A stretch of DNA of 64,000 nucleotides, taken from assembly GCA_964596535.1 (NCBI GenBank), contig CAZQUR010000002.1, positions 19,476-83,475 of the forward strand, read 5' to 3'. Position 1 is the first letter of the stretch, and the number at the start of each line of letters is the position of its first letter. A program made the position numbers and the translations under genes. The notes beneath the pieces were generated by a model, which ran no database searches, had not been told where the DNA came from, and worked only from the letters and a program-made list of their open reading frames with translations. This document shows, piece by piece, positions 1 through 8,711 of this stretch. The DNA comes from GCA-002779465 sp964596535. Lineage in GTDB: Bacteria > Desulfobacterota > Desulfobacteria > Desulfobacterales > UBA2156.

Positions 1-203
1 CCAGTTGCACCTTCGGGGAGGCGGTCACCTGGGGGAAATACCGGCATGCCGACCAGGACCGCCTGGTCCAGATCTGGGGGGAATACAGCGTCATCTTCCC
101 CCTGTTGGCCGCCTATGCCCTCGATACCTGTACACCACGGCCGTCCAAGCGCTGGTGCACCCGGATTCCGGAAAGTGTGAAGAAATTGCCGGTGCCGCCG
201 TGA
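1..203 (+). CDS. Deoxyhypusine synthase-like protein, C-terminal fragment
   Basis: Only the last 66 codons are present, read in the frame that starts at base 3, so the gene runs off the left edge. The visible part contains GEAVTWGKY followed by an acidic stretch and IFPLLAAYALD. This resembles the end of deoxyhypusine/homospermidine synthase-family proteins, where a GEAxSWGK motif carries the catalytic lysine. Family members transfer an aminobutyl group from spermidine. In bacteria the real substrate is often unknown or is another polyamine. The stop codon overlaps the GTG start of the agmatinase gene by 4 bases, so the two are probably cotranslated. The family call rests on a short segment. 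Confidence 0.68.
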   Translation, partial: SCTFGEAVTWGKYRHADQDRLVQIWGEYSVIFPLLAAYALDTCTPRPSKRWCTRIPESVKKLPVPP

Positions 204-1084
204 AACCGCACCCCACTCCCTTTTTGAACCCGGCGCCCGAGCGGTGCGCCCTGGAACATGCCCGGGTGGTGGTGCTTCCTTTCCCCTACGAAGGCGGCAT
301 CTCCTATGGGGCCGGCGCAGCGGCCGCACCCCAGGCGATTCTGGAGGCCTCCGCCCAGCTCGAATGCTTCGACGAAGTCCTTCGGGCGGAACCCTTGGAG
401 GTGGGGATCGCAACGGTTCAACCCCCTGAAATCCCGGAACACCCCCGACAGATGATCGAAACCATGCAAGAGACGGTGGGGGCGCTGCTGAACCGGGGAA
501 AATTCGTCGTTGTGGCCGGCGGGGATCATTCCATCACCACCGGTTACGCAATGGCCCTGAAAGAAAAATACGATCCCTTGGGGGTCATCCAGTTGGACGC
601 TCACGCCGACCTCCGGGAGACTTACGACGACAGCCCCTTAAGCCATGCCTGCGTCATGGCCCGCATCCGGGAGATCACCCCCCATACGATGCAATTGGGG
701 ATTCGAAGCATCTCCGCGGAGGAAGCCCGGCGGGTGCAACAAGACGGGCTTTTGCTCTGCCCCCTGCACCAATGGCGACAGGGGGCGTTCGATCTCCAAG
801 GGGCGTTGAGACGTCTGCCCGAACGGGTTTTTATTACCGTGGATGTGGATGTCTTCGACTGGAGTGTCGTTTCGAGCACGGGAACCCCGGAGCCCGGAGG
901 CCTGTTCTGGGACGAAGCCCTGGGAATCCTGAAAACGATTTTTAACGCCAAAGACGTGGTGGGTTTCGATGTGGTGGAACTGGCGTACAAAAAAGACGAT
1001 ATGAACTCTCCTTTTGCCGTGGCCAAGCTCATTTATAAGATGATCGGGTTCAAATTCCACCGCCGGTTGACTCGCATCTTTTGA
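200..1084 (+). CDS. speB: Agmatinase/ureohydrolase family protein
   Basis: This cytosolic manganese ureohydrolase (294 aa) most likely splits agmatine to putrescine and urea. The three metal-binding signatures are all present: GGDHS at about residues 107-111, DAHAD at 133-137 and VDVDVFD near 214-220. The length matches bacterial agmatinases (about 290-310 aa). I chose GTG at 200 because it overlaps the stop of the deoxyhypusine-synthase-like gene. The open frame continues upstream to base 5, but that part lies over the other gene and does not look like ureohydrolase. The pairing with a deoxyhypusine-synthase homologue supports a polyamine role. Arginase, guanidinobutyrase or formimidoylglutamase activity cannot be excluded from motifs alone. 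Confidence 0.85.
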   Translation: MKPHPTPFLNPAPERCALEHARVVVLPFPYEGGISYGAGAAAAPQAILEASAQLECFDEVLRAEPLEVGIATVQPPEIPEHPRQMIETMQETVGALLNRGKFVVVAGGDHSITTGYAMALKEKYDPLGVIQLDAHADLRETYDDSPLSHACVMARIREITPHTMQLGIRSISAEEARRVQQDGLLLCPLHQWRQGAFDLQGALRRLPERVFITVDVDVFDWSVVSSTGTPEPGGLFWDEALGILKTIFNAKDVVGFDVVELAYKKDDMNSPFAVAKLIYKMIGFKFHRRLTRIF

Positions 1085-1169
1085 TATCTTTTCCTGGCCG
1101 GAGAATACCCTTTTCCCGGATGAGGGGGTCTCCGACGCGTCGCTTTTAAATTTCATTGATTTTCTCCCC

Positions 1170-1199
1170 TTGATTTGATAATCAGGAACACATTGTAAA
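1170..1199 (+). promoter_or_regulatory. Possible sigma70 promoter for the peptide ABC operon
   Basis: TTGATT (1170-1175) and TGTAAA (1194-1199) are separated by 18 bases. They lie about 90 bases upstream of the first gene of the ABC importer, in an AT-rich patch between two GC-rich genes. The match is only moderate and no operator is evident. Confidence 0.32.
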
Positions 1200-1288
1200 C
1201 ACGAAGCGGTTGATTTGCGGTCCTTTGAAGCCGTGGAACAATTCAGCAGAGTGCTTCAGTTCCTTAAACCCAAAAAGAAGGAGGGGCT

Positions 1289-2896
1289 ATGGTGAAGAAA
1301 CTGACGATTATAACGATGCTTTTGGTGTTGGTGGGTGCCGGGACACTTTTTGCGGCGCCCAAGTCGGGGGGCACGCTGGTTTTCGGAAGGGGCGGGGACA
1401 GCGTCGGGCTGGATCCGGCCTACGAGACCGACGGCAACTCTTTTATGGTGTGCGACAACATTTACGAGGCCCTGGTGTTTTACGCCGATGAATCCACCGC
1501 CCTGGAACCGGGACTGGCCGAGTCCTGGGATATTTCTGCCGACGGCTTGACCTACACCTTCCATTTGCGCAAGGGGGTGAAGTTCCACGACGGCACCGAT
1601 TTCAACGCGAACGCCGTTGTCTTTTCCATCGGCCGCATGATGAAAGAACCCAAGGTTAAGTATTTCGGGAAGGGATGGGAGATTCCTCCCCAGGATCGTC
1701 CGCCCGAGTACTGGGTCTCCATGGAAATGGACAACATCCTGGACTCCATCACGGCCACGGATGACGACACCGTGGTCTTCAAACTCAAGAAGGTGAACGC
1801 CCCCTTTTTGGCCAACATGGGAATGGATTTTGCCGACATCATCAGCCCCACGGCGTTTCTGAAAAACCCCAAGGAGTTCATCCGCAACCCGGTGGGCACC
1901 GGTCCCTTTAAATTCGTCAGATGGGTAAAGGATGACCGTATCGTACTGGAGCGCTTCAATGATTATTGGGACAAAAACGCCGGGCCTTACCTGGACAAGA
2001 TCGTCTTCCGGTCCATCCCGGAAAACTCCGTCCGCTTCCTGGAACTCAAGACCGGAAACATCCACATCTGCCAGTTCCCCAATCCCCAGGACATCGATAT
2101 GGCCAAAAAAGACCCGAACCTGATCCTTCCCACCCAGCCCGGCATGAACATCGGGTATCTCGGGTTCAACCTGACCAAGGAGCCCTGGAAGAGCAAGGCG
2201 GCGCTCCGAAAAGCCATTGCCCATGCCATCAACAAGAAAGCCATCGTGGACAACCTCTACCAGGGTCTGGGACAGGTGGCGAAAAACCCCATTCCGCCCA
2301 CCATGTGGGGATACAACGATGAGATCCCGGGTTACAGCTACGATGTAAAAAAGGCCAAGGAACTCCTTGAAAAGGCCGGGTATCCGGGCGGCAAGGGACT
2401 GGGGGAGATCACCCTGTGGTCCATGCCGGTTCCCCGGCCGTACAATCCCGACGGGGTGAAGATCGGTGAAGCCATGGCAGCGGATTTGGCCAAAGCCGGG
2501 ATCACCGCCAAAGTGGTCACCTTCGAATGGGGAACCTATTTGAAGCGCCAACGGGAACAACCCGAGGACATGGACCTGTTCCAGCTGGGGTGGACCGGGG
2601 ACAACGGGGATCCGGACAATTTCCTGGCGGTCCTCTTCGACGGTCTGGCCTCCGAAGCCATCCGCACCCAGTGGAAAAACGAAGAATATCATCAGCTCAT
2701 CATCCAGGGACGGGAAACCATCGACCAAGAGAAGCGGATCGAAATCTACAAGAAAGCCCAGAAGATCTTCTTCGAGGAGTGCCCGGCGATTCCCATCGCC
2801 CACTCCACCGTCATTTGGCCGGCCCACAAAAGCGTGCAGAACTTCAAACTGCATCCCACCGGGTCCGTCCGGATGAAAAATGTTTGGTTGCAGTAA
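1289..2896 (+). CDS. dppA: Peptide/nickel ABC transporter substrate-binding protein
   Basis: This is a 535-aa extracytoplasmic solute receptor of family 5 (SBP_bac_5), which delivers oligopeptides, dipeptides or nickel chelates to an inner-membrane permease. It begins with a Sec signal peptide: MVKK, a hydrophobic core to about residue 20, and an AlaAla cleavage region near FAAP. The body shows family features such as LAESWDISADGLTYTFHLR and FDADAVVFS-like FNANAVVFS near residues 70-110. The ATG at 1289 follows a strong Shine-Dalgarno (aaggagggg). It heads a five-gene operon with two permeases and two ATPases. The ligand is not predictable from the sequence; dipeptides are the default guess. 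Confidence 0.88.
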   Translation: MVKKLTIITMLLVLVGAGTLFAAPKSGGTLVFGRGGDSVGLDPAYETDGNSFMVCDNIYEALVFYADESTALEPGLAESWDISADGLTYTFHLRKGVKFHDGTDFNANAVVFSIGRMMKEPKVKYFGKGWEIPPQDRPPEYWVSMEMDNILDSITATDDDTVVFKLKKVNAPFLANMGMDFADIISPTAFLKNPKEFIRNPVGTGPFKFVRWVKDDRIVLERFNDYWDKNAGPYLDKIVFRSIPENSVRFLELKTGNIHICQFPNPQDIDMAKKDPNLILPTQPGMNIGYLGFNLTKEPWKSKAALRKAIAHAINKKAIVDNLYQGLGQVAKNPIPPTMWGYNDEIPGYSYDVKKAKELLEKAGYPGGKGLGEITLWSMPVPRPYNPDGVKIGEAMAADLAKAGITAKVVTFEWGTYLKRQREQPEDMDLFQLGWTGDNGDPDNFLAVLFDGLASEAIRTQWKNEEYHQLIIQGRETIDQEKRIEIYKKAQKIFFEECPAIPIAHSTVIWPAHKSVQNFKLHPTGSVRMKNVWLQ

Positions 2897-2922
2897 AGGA
2901 CCATAACCTCCATCGGCCGAAA

Positions 2923-2950
2923 CGGGGGCGGCACAGATGTGCCGTCCCCG
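2923..2950 (+). promoter_or_regulatory. Strong hairpin between binding protein and permease genes
   Basis: A near-perfect inverted repeat (CGGCACA/TGTGCCG core extended by G-C pairs, about 13 bp in total) lies 27 bases after the dppA-like stop. No U-tract follows, so it is unlikely to be a full terminator. In ABC operons such stems commonly protect the 3' end of the binding-protein message, giving excess receptor over permease. Confidence 0.6.
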
Positions 2951-3038
2951 ATGGCGGCTGAACTTCCTCGAAAACCGTCCGCCAAAGGAGACGTCCCCTT
3001 TGCATCGGATCCGCTTTAATAGAGTCCGTTTTTAATTC

Positions 3039-4043
3039 ATGCTGGCTTATATCGCCCGCCGATTTCTCATCCTGATTCCCACGCTTCTGGGCGTGTCGAT
3101 CATTGTTTTTCTCCTGCTTCACCTCACCCCCGGAGACCCCGCAGAATTGCTTCTCGGCGAGCGGGCCACTCCGGACGCCCTGGAGCAGATGCGGGAGCAT
3201 TTGGGCCTGAATGAGCCCATCCATGTCCAGTACGGGATGTTCCTAAAGCGGCTGATGAAAGGAGATCTGGGAGAGACCATCTGGACCCGGCAGAAGGTCT
3301 GGATCGAAGTCAAGCAGCGCTTCCCGGCCACCATCGAACTCTCGGTGGCGGCGCTGTTCATCAGCTGTTTTTTCGGCATCATCCTGGGTATCGTATCGGC
3401 CACCAAGCAGTATTCCCTCTTTGATTACGCCAGTATGTTGGGCGCCCTGGCGGGGGTGAGCATGCCCATTTTCTGGCTGGCGCTGGTCTTCATGCTGATC
3501 TTTTCCCTCAACCTGGGGTGGCTTCCCATGTCGGGCCGCCTCAGCGTGGGCGTGGAACTGAAGACCATCACCAATTTCTACATCCTCGACGCCGTCCTCA
3601 CCGGGAACGGAAAAGCACTGAAAGACGTCCTGTGGCACCTCATCATGCCGGCGGTGACGCTGAGCACCATTCCCATGGCCATCGTCGCCCGTATGACCCG
3701 GTCGGCCATGCTGGATGTGCTCCGCCAGGACTACATCAAAACCGCCAAGGCAAAAGGGCTGTCGCGCGTTCAGGTGATTTTTAAACACGCCCTGCGCAAT
3801 GCCCTGATCCCCGTGGTCACCACCATCGGCCTGCAGTTCGGGGTCATGCTCGGCGGGGCGATTCTTACGGAGACGATTTTTGCATGGCCCGGGGTGGGCA
3901 AGTGGATGTACGACGCGGTGATGCAGCGGGATTACATGGTGATCCAGGGAGGGGTGCTTTTTATCGCCACCCTCTTTGTGGTGATCAACTTATGCGTGGA
4001 CGTGTTGTATGCCGTCATCAACCCCCGTATCAGTGTGCGATAA
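3039..4043 (+). CDS. dppB: Peptide ABC transporter permease, DppB type
   Basis: This is a 334-aa inner-membrane permease of the binding-protein-dependent transport family (BPD_transp_1). The N-terminus shows the DppB/OppB signature: a first transmembrane helix after MLAYIARRF, then HLTPGDPAE at about residues 28-36. Several hydrophobic segments follow. An EAA-type coupling loop lies near residues 233-250 (DYIKTAKAKGLSRVQVIFKHALRNA, with AKAKG at its centre), which contacts the ATPases. The gene follows dppA after 142 bases and precedes dppC by 47 bases in the same direction. It pairs with the DppC-like subunit to form the channel. Confidence 0.9.
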   Translation: MLAYIARRFLILIPTLLGVSIIVFLLLHLTPGDPAELLLGERATPDALEQMREHLGLNEPIHVQYGMFLKRLMKGDLGETIWTRQKVWIEVKQRFPATIELSVAALFISCFFGIILGIVSATKQYSLFDYASMLGALAGVSMPIFWLALVFMLIFSLNLGWLPMSGRLSVGVELKTITNFYILDAVLTGNGKALKDVLWHLIMPAVTLSTIPMAIVARMTRSAMLDVLRQDYIKTAKAKGLSRVQVIFKHALRNALIPVVTTIGLQFGVMLGGAILTETIFAWPGVGKWMYDAVMQRDYMVIQGGVLFIATLFVVINLCVDVLYAVINPRISVR

Positions 4044-4090
4044 TTCAAAGCTACGGGTGCATGCGATAAAAATGATACGCGAATCCGTTT

Positions 4091-4990
4091 ATGACCACGG
4101 CGACTGTTAACACCCATCGCGATCCCCGGGATCGGCACCCCCTCTTGGAGCAGCTGAGTCAGCTCTGGCGGAACAAAACCGCCGTGCTCGGCCTGGTCAT
4201 CATCACGATTTTTATTTCAACGGCCCTGTCCGCGCCCTGGATCAGCCCCCATAATCCCATCGAGACGTCGTTGTACGATCAGCTCAAGCCCCCCGTGTGG
4301 CACGACAAGGGGACCTGGACCCACATCCTGGGGACCGATGAACTTGGACGGGATTTATTTTCCCGCATCATTTACGGCGCGCGGGTCTCCCTGATTGTGG
4401 CGGTGATCAGTGTGGGGCTGGCCTTTACCCTGGGCACCCTGTTGGGATGCATTTCCGGATATTACAAGGGGCTGCTCGACGGAATCATCATGCGCATCAT
4501 GGACATGATCCTGGCTTTCCCCTATCTGTTGCTGGCCATCGTGGTGGTGGCGTACCTGGGACCCAGCCTGCAGAACGCAATGATGGCCATCGGCATCACC
4601 TATGTCCCCCGCTTTGCCCGCATCGTCCGCGGGAGTGTCCTTGAAGAATGTGAAAAAGACTATGTCATCGCCGCCAGGGCGGTGGGGGCCAACGACGGCA
4701 GGATTATTTTCCTGTCCATTTTACCCAATTGTCTCGGTCCGTTGATCGTGCAGACCACGCTGAGCATGGCTTCGGCCATCCTCGATGCAGCGGCGCTGAG
4801 TTTTCTCGGGTTGGGCGCCCAGCCGCCCACCCCGGAGTGGGGCGCCATGATCGCCCGAAGCCGCTCTTTGATTCTGAGGGCCTCCTGGGTGATGACCTTT
4901 CCCGGGGTGGCTATCTTGCTGGCGGTTCTCGGGTTCAATCTCCTGGGAGACGGACTCCGGGATGCCCTGGATCCGCGGCTGCGCGACTGA
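4091..4990 (+). CDS. dppC: Peptide ABC transporter permease, DppC type
   Basis: This second membrane subunit of the importer has 299 aa. It begins with a cytoplasmic tail and a first membrane helix around residues 30-55 (the OppC_N region), then the phrase LGTDELGRDLFSRIIYGAR at about 78-96, which is highly typical of DppC/OppC/NikC proteins. The coupling-loop motif is ARAVGANDGRIIF near residues 196-208. The stop codon overlaps the ATG of the next ATPase gene (ATGA), which indicates tight translational coupling. Confidence 0.9.
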   Translation: MTTATVNTHRDPRDRHPLLEQLSQLWRNKTAVLGLVIITIFISTALSAPWISPHNPIETSLYDQLKPPVWHDKGTWTHILGTDELGRDLFSRIIYGARVSLIVAVISVGLAFTLGTLLGCISGYYKGLLDGIIMRIMDMILAFPYLLLAIVVVAYLGPSLQNAMMAIGITYVPRFARIVRGSVLEECEKDYVIAARAVGANDGRIIFLSILPNCLGPLIVQTTLSMASAILDAAALSFLGLGAQPPTPEWGAMIARSRSLILRASWVMTFPGVAILLAVLGFNLLGDGLRDALDPRLRD

Positions 4991-5985
4991 TGAAACCCAC
5001 CGTGAAGAACACGAAAACGCCGCTTCTGGAGATCAACCGCCTGCAGACCCATTTCTTTGTCCGGGGCCGGGTTGCCAAGGCCGTGGAGGACGTGAGTTTT
5101 ACCATCAACGCCGGCGAGACCCTCGGCCTCGTTGGGGAATCGGGGTGCGGGAAGAGCGTGACCGCCCATTCCATCATCCAACTGATTCCGCAACCCCCGG
5201 GTAAAATTGTGGGGGGTGAGATCCTGTTCGAAGGGAAGAACCTGGTGCACTATAGCGAGGCCCGGATGCGAAAGATTCGAGGGAACCGCATCTCCATGAT
5301 TTTTCAGGAACCCATGACCTCCCTGAACCCGGTCTTTACGGTGGGTGACCAGGTGGGAGAGGTGCTGCGCCTGCACCAGAGGCTTTCCAACCGAACCGCA
5401 AGAGACAGGGTCGTGGAAGTCTTTCAAAAGGTGGGGATCCCGGCTGCCGAGAAACGGCTGGACGATTATCCGCACCAGATGAGCGGCGGGATGCGCCAGC
5501 GGGTGATGATCGCCATGGCCCTGGCCTGCAATCCGCGGCTCATGATCGCCGATGAACCCACCACGGCCCTGGACGTGACGATTCAGGCCCAGATCCTGGA
5601 CCTGATGAATCAACTCAAGACCGACACCGGCGCCGCCATCCTGTTCATCACCCATGATCTGGGGGTGATCGCCGAAATGGCCCAGCGGGTGGCAGTGATG
5701 TATGCGGGGAAAATGATGGAATTCGCCGATATCCAACGACTCTTCGCCGATCCGAAACATCCGTATACCGTGGGGCTGCTCCGTTCCATCCCGGTGCTCG
5801 GAAGAAAAAAAGAAAAGGGGAAATTGGAAACCATCCCCGGCATTGTTCCTTCCTTGTTTCATTTGCCCCCCGGGTGTCTTTTCAGTGACCGCTGCCCGGA
5901 TGTCTTCGACGAATGCCGGCATATGGAGCCGGACTGGTATCCCGTGGGCGAGGGGCACTTTGCCCGGTGCTTGAAATATGCGTGA
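4990..5985 (+). CDS. dppD: Peptide ABC transporter ATP-binding protein, DppD type
   Basis: This is the first of two cytoplasmic ATPases of the importer (331 aa from the ATG at 4990). Walker A is GESGCGKS at residues 49-56, the ABC signature is SGGMRQ at 165-170, and Walker B with its following residues is ADEPTTALD at 187-195, with the switch histidine at 222. The C-terminal oligopeptide/dipeptide extension has a cysteine-rich patch, CLFSDRCPDVFDEC, around residues 297-310; in several relatives this binds an Fe-S cluster. The frame is open upstream, but the ATG overlapping the dppC stop is clearly the start. It overlaps dppF by 8 bases. Confidence 0.92.
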   Translation: MKPTVKNTKTPLLEINRLQTHFFVRGRVAKAVEDVSFTINAGETLGLVGESGCGKSVTAHSIIQLIPQPPGKIVGGEILFEGKNLVHYSEARMRKIRGNRISMIFQEPMTSLNPVFTVGDQVGEVLRLHQRLSNRTARDRVVEVFQKVGIPAAEKRLDDYPHQMSGGMRQRVMIAMALACNPRLMIADEPTTALDVTIQAQILDLMNQLKTDTGAAILFITHDLGVIAEMAQRVAVMYAGKMMEFADIQRLFADPKHPYTVGLLRSIPVLGRKKEKGKLETIPGIVPSLFHLPPGCLFSDRCPDVFDECRHMEPDWYPVGEGHFARCLKYA

Positions 5986-6976
5986 CGACAGGACACAACC
6001 GCCCCTGATTGAAAGCCGGAACCTGGTGAAACACTATTCCATCCGGGGGGGGCTGCTCATGAAAGAGGTGGCTGCGGTCAAGGCCGTGGACGGGGTTACC
6101 CTCGCCATCCAACGGGGAGAAACGTTAGGGCTGGTGGGGGAATCCGGATGCGGCAAGTCCACCTACGGGCGGGCCATTTTACGCCTGGAAGAACCCACAT
6201 CGGGGGAATTGTGGTTCAATGGCGAAAACGTCCTCGCCTACCCAAAGTCCCGACTCCGGGCATTGCGCCGGGAGATGCAGATTATCTTTCAGGATCCGTT
6301 TTCCTCTTTGAACCCGCGAAAGACCGTGGCCCAGATCATCGGAGAGCCCCTTTTGGTCCATGGAGTCCGCAGCCGCCGGGAACGGGAGGAGCGGGTGGCG
6401 GAACTCATGACCCGGGTGGGATTGCAGCGGGACCAGATGCGGCGGTACCCCCACATGTTTTCCGGGGGCCAGCGCCAGCGGATCGGCGTGGCCCGGGCCC
6501 TTGCCCTCAATCCCAAGCTGGTGGTCTGTGACGAAGCGGTGTCGGCGTTGGATGTCTCCATCCAGGCCCAGGTCATCAACCTCCTTGAGGAATTGCAGAC
6601 GGAATTCGGCCTGACCTATCTGTTCATCTCCCATGATCTGAGCGTCGTGGAACATGTCAGCGACCGGGTGGCCGTAATGTACCTGGGAAAGATCGTGGAG
6701 ATCGCCCCGAGCAAGGCCTTGTATTCAATCCCGCTGCACCCTTACACCCAGGCCCTTTTATCCGCCGTACCGATTCCGGATCCTTCTTTGAAACGGCCCG
6801 GCCGCATCATCCTCAAGGGGGATGTCCCGAGCCCCATCGACCCGCCTTCCGGATGCCGTTTTCATCCCCGCTGTCTTTATGCCCAAAAAATCTGCCGTGA
6901 AAAAGAACCGGCCCTTGAAGAGCACCGGCCGCGCCATTGGGCGGCCTGCTTCTTTGCAGGAGAAGCCGGCCGCTGA
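5978..6976 (+). CDS. dppF: Peptide ABC transporter ATP-binding protein, DppF type
   Basis: This is the second ATPase of the importer (332 aa). Walker A is GESGCGKS at residues 54-61, and the signature FSGGQRQRIGVARAL follows near residue 163. Walker B is VCDEAVSALD; the DEAVSALD form is normal for DppF/OppF. The C-terminal oligo_HPY extension carries the cysteine pattern CRFHPRCLYAQKIC. It closes the operon and converges on pxpC, whose end is 62 bases away. No convincing intrinsic terminator is visible in that gap. Confidence 0.92.
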   Translation: MRDDRTQPPLIESRNLVKHYSIRGGLLMKEVAAVKAVDGVTLAIQRGETLGLVGESGCGKSTYGRAILRLEEPTSGELWFNGENVLAYPKSRLRALRREMQIIFQDPFSSLNPRKTVAQIIGEPLLVHGVRSRREREERVAELMTRVGLQRDQMRRYPHMFSGGQRQRIGVARALALNPKLVVCDEAVSALDVSIQAQVINLLEELQTEFGLTYLFISHDLSVVEHVSDRVAVMYLGKIVEIAPSKALYSIPLHPYTQALLSAVPIPDPSLKRPGRIILKGDVPSPIDPPSGCRFHPRCLYAQKICREKEPALEEHRPRHWAACFFAGEAGR

Positions 6977-7038
6977 AAAGCCCTTTCTGCATTTGCCTTG
7001 GCCTTGACCCGTATCGCTTCGATTTCCAATGCGGCCGA

Positions 7039-7986
7039 TTATCGGGCCGAAAGATATCCGGCGATCGCCTTTAATCGTTCCATGTGCTCTTTGTAGAAAC
7101 GGTGGGCGTCATCCAGGGAAAGGGGCTGGAATCGGAGGGTGTCCCCGGGGGTGGCTTGGGCCACCCGGGGCAGATCCGGGGTGATGACCGTGCCGATCTT
7201 GGCATATCCCCCCACGGTTTGTTCCACCAAAAGGATGATGGGTTGCCGGTCCGCGGGGATCTGGATCCCCCCCGGCATGGTGGGTTCGGAGATGATGCTC
7301 CGGGGCATCCCTTCCTTGATCTCAAGGGCGGGACCCTGGAGGCGGTAACCCATGCGGTCGGCTTTCGGGGTCACCATATACGGGGATTGAAAGAGAATAT
7401 CCAGGGCGGCATCAAAAAAATCGTCCTGGGGACCGGGAATGACCCGTAAGGTGATTTCCGAAGGATATGCCGGGATCCACGCTTCGGGAAGCCGCCGGGT
7501 CCGGGGTAACGGCGGCTTGGCGTCGATCTTGAGAATATCGCCGGCCTGCAGGCACCGTCCCTTATATCCGCCCAGAGACGCCCCCACATAGGTGGACCGG
7601 CTCCCCATCACCGGCGGAACGTCGATCCCGCCCCCAACGGCAAGATATCCCCGGCACCCGGTTTTGGCCTGGCCCACGGCGATCATCTCCCCGGCCTTGA
7701 CCCGGACCGTTTCCCACGGGTTCGCCGGAGACTCGTTGATGAAAAGATCCATTTCCGCGCCGCACAGGGCCATATCCAAATCGATCAGGGCACAAAGCCG
7801 CGGACCGAGGATGGTGATCTCCAAAACGGCGCTTTCCGGAGGGTTTCCCACGAGAAGGTTGGCGATTTGACTGCTGAAGGCGTCCAGGGAACCGGAAACG
7901 GGGATGCCCGACTGCTGATAGCCGAAGCGGCCCGGGTCTTGGACCGTAATGTAGGGTCCGGGGGCCAGTACCTTAAGGGCCTCCAT
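7039..7986 (-). CDS. pxpC: 5-oxoprolinase subunit C / biotin-dependent carboxyltransferase-family protein
   Basis: This 315-aa protein is of the KipA/PxpC type (CT_A_B domain), homologous to the carboxyltransferase part of urea carboxylase. Typical phrases are TVQDPGRFGYQQSGIPVSG near the N-terminus and MGYRLQGPAL with SEPTMPGGIQIP in the second half. PxpABC together hydrolyse 5-oxoproline (pyroglutamate) to glutamate using ATP. The ATG at 7986 shares one base with the pxpB stop, so translation is coupled. The longer upstream open frame overlaps pxpB and is not used. The nearby accB/accC genes are notable because this family is annotated as biotin-dependent. Confidence 0.87.
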   Translation of the reverse strand: MEALKVLAPGPYITVQDPGRFGYQQSGIPVSGSLDAFSSQIANLLVGNPPESAVLEITILGPRLCALIDLDMALCGAEMDLFINESPANPWETVRVKAGEMIAVGQAKTGCRGYLAVGGGIDVPPVMGSRSTYVGASLGGYKGRCLQAGDILKIDAKPPLPRTRRLPEAWIPAYPSEITLRVIPGPQDDFFDAALDILFQSPYMVTPKADRMGYRLQGPALEIKEGMPRSIISEPTMPGGIQIPADRQPIILLVEQTVGGYAKIGTVITPDLPRVAQATPGDTLRFQPLSLDDAHRFYKEHMERLKAIAGYLSAR

Positions 7987-8693
7987 CAGGCGCTTTCCTC
8001 CTGCCGGATCCGGTGGTATTCCGTTTCCGGGATGGGGCGGAATCGGATCCGGTCCCCGGCCTGGTATAAAAACGGATTCGGATCCCGGGGCCGGAAGAGT
8101 GTAAGAGGGGTCCGGCCGATAATCCGCCATCCGCCCGGGCTGGCCACCGGGTAGACGCCGGTTTGATTGTTGGCGATTCCCACGGATCCTTCGGGTACCC
8201 GGGTGCGGGGCGTTTCCAGCCTTGGGGTGTGAAGGATTTCAGGAAGCCCCCCCAGAAAAGGAAACCCCGGGGTAAACCCTACCATGTAAATGAGATATTC
8301 CGGAGCACTGTGGATCCGGATGACCTCTTCGGTATTCAATCCATGGGTTCGGGCCACAAAATCGATGTCCGGCCCGAAATCGCCGCCGTAACACACCGGA
8401 ATCTCCACGCGCCTGGGATCGGGGATACGGATGCCGGAAAGCTTTTCTTCCATCTTTTCCAGCAGGCGTGACAGTGTCCCCGGTGTTACAACCAACGGAT
8501 CATAAACGATCAGGATGGAGCGGTAGGTGGGAAGGATTTCCAGGATCCCCGCCGGTGTTTCTTGGGTCAAAAGGAGGGCCATAGATCGGACCTTGTGAAG
8601 CACATCAGGGTGAATGCGATCCCCGTATTCCACCAAAAGCCCCCGGTCCCCGGCGATGCGGAACCGCGCTTTTTCAAATACGCCTGTATTCAT
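7986..8693 (-). CDS. pxpB: 5-oxoprolinase subunit B (KipI family)
   Basis: This 235-aa protein matches the CT_C_D/KipI family, the usual partner of PxpC. Recognisable features are AGDRGLLVEYGD at the N-terminus, IPVCYGGDFGPDID in the middle, and the strongly conserved YLIYMVGFTPGFPFLGGLPE near residues 137-156, followed by RTRVPEGSVGIANNQTGVYP. In Bacillus the homologue KipI inhibits a sporulation kinase, but in most bacteria the pair works in 5-oxoproline hydrolysis. It lies 18 bases after pxpA and overlaps pxpC. The start ATG has only a weak ribosome-binding site. Confidence 0.88.
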   Translation of the reverse strand: MNTGVFEKARFRIAGDRGLLVEYGDRIHPDVLHKVRSMALLLTQETPAGILEILPTYRSILIVYDPLVVTPGTLSRLLEKMEEKLSGIRIPDPRRVEIPVCYGGDFGPDIDFVARTHGLNTEEVIRIHSAPEYLIYMVGFTPGFPFLGGLPEILHTPRLETPRTRVPEGSVGIANNQTGVYPVASPGGWRIIGRTPLTLFRPRDPNPFLYQAGDRIRFRPIPETEYHRIRQEESA

Positions 8694-8711
8694 GAAGACA
8701 CTGTATCCAAA

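Noticed and set aside
1256..2854. 532-codon open frame antisense to the substrate-binding protein gene
   Set aside because: Shadow of a clearly identified gene; same antisense composition bias and no start signal.
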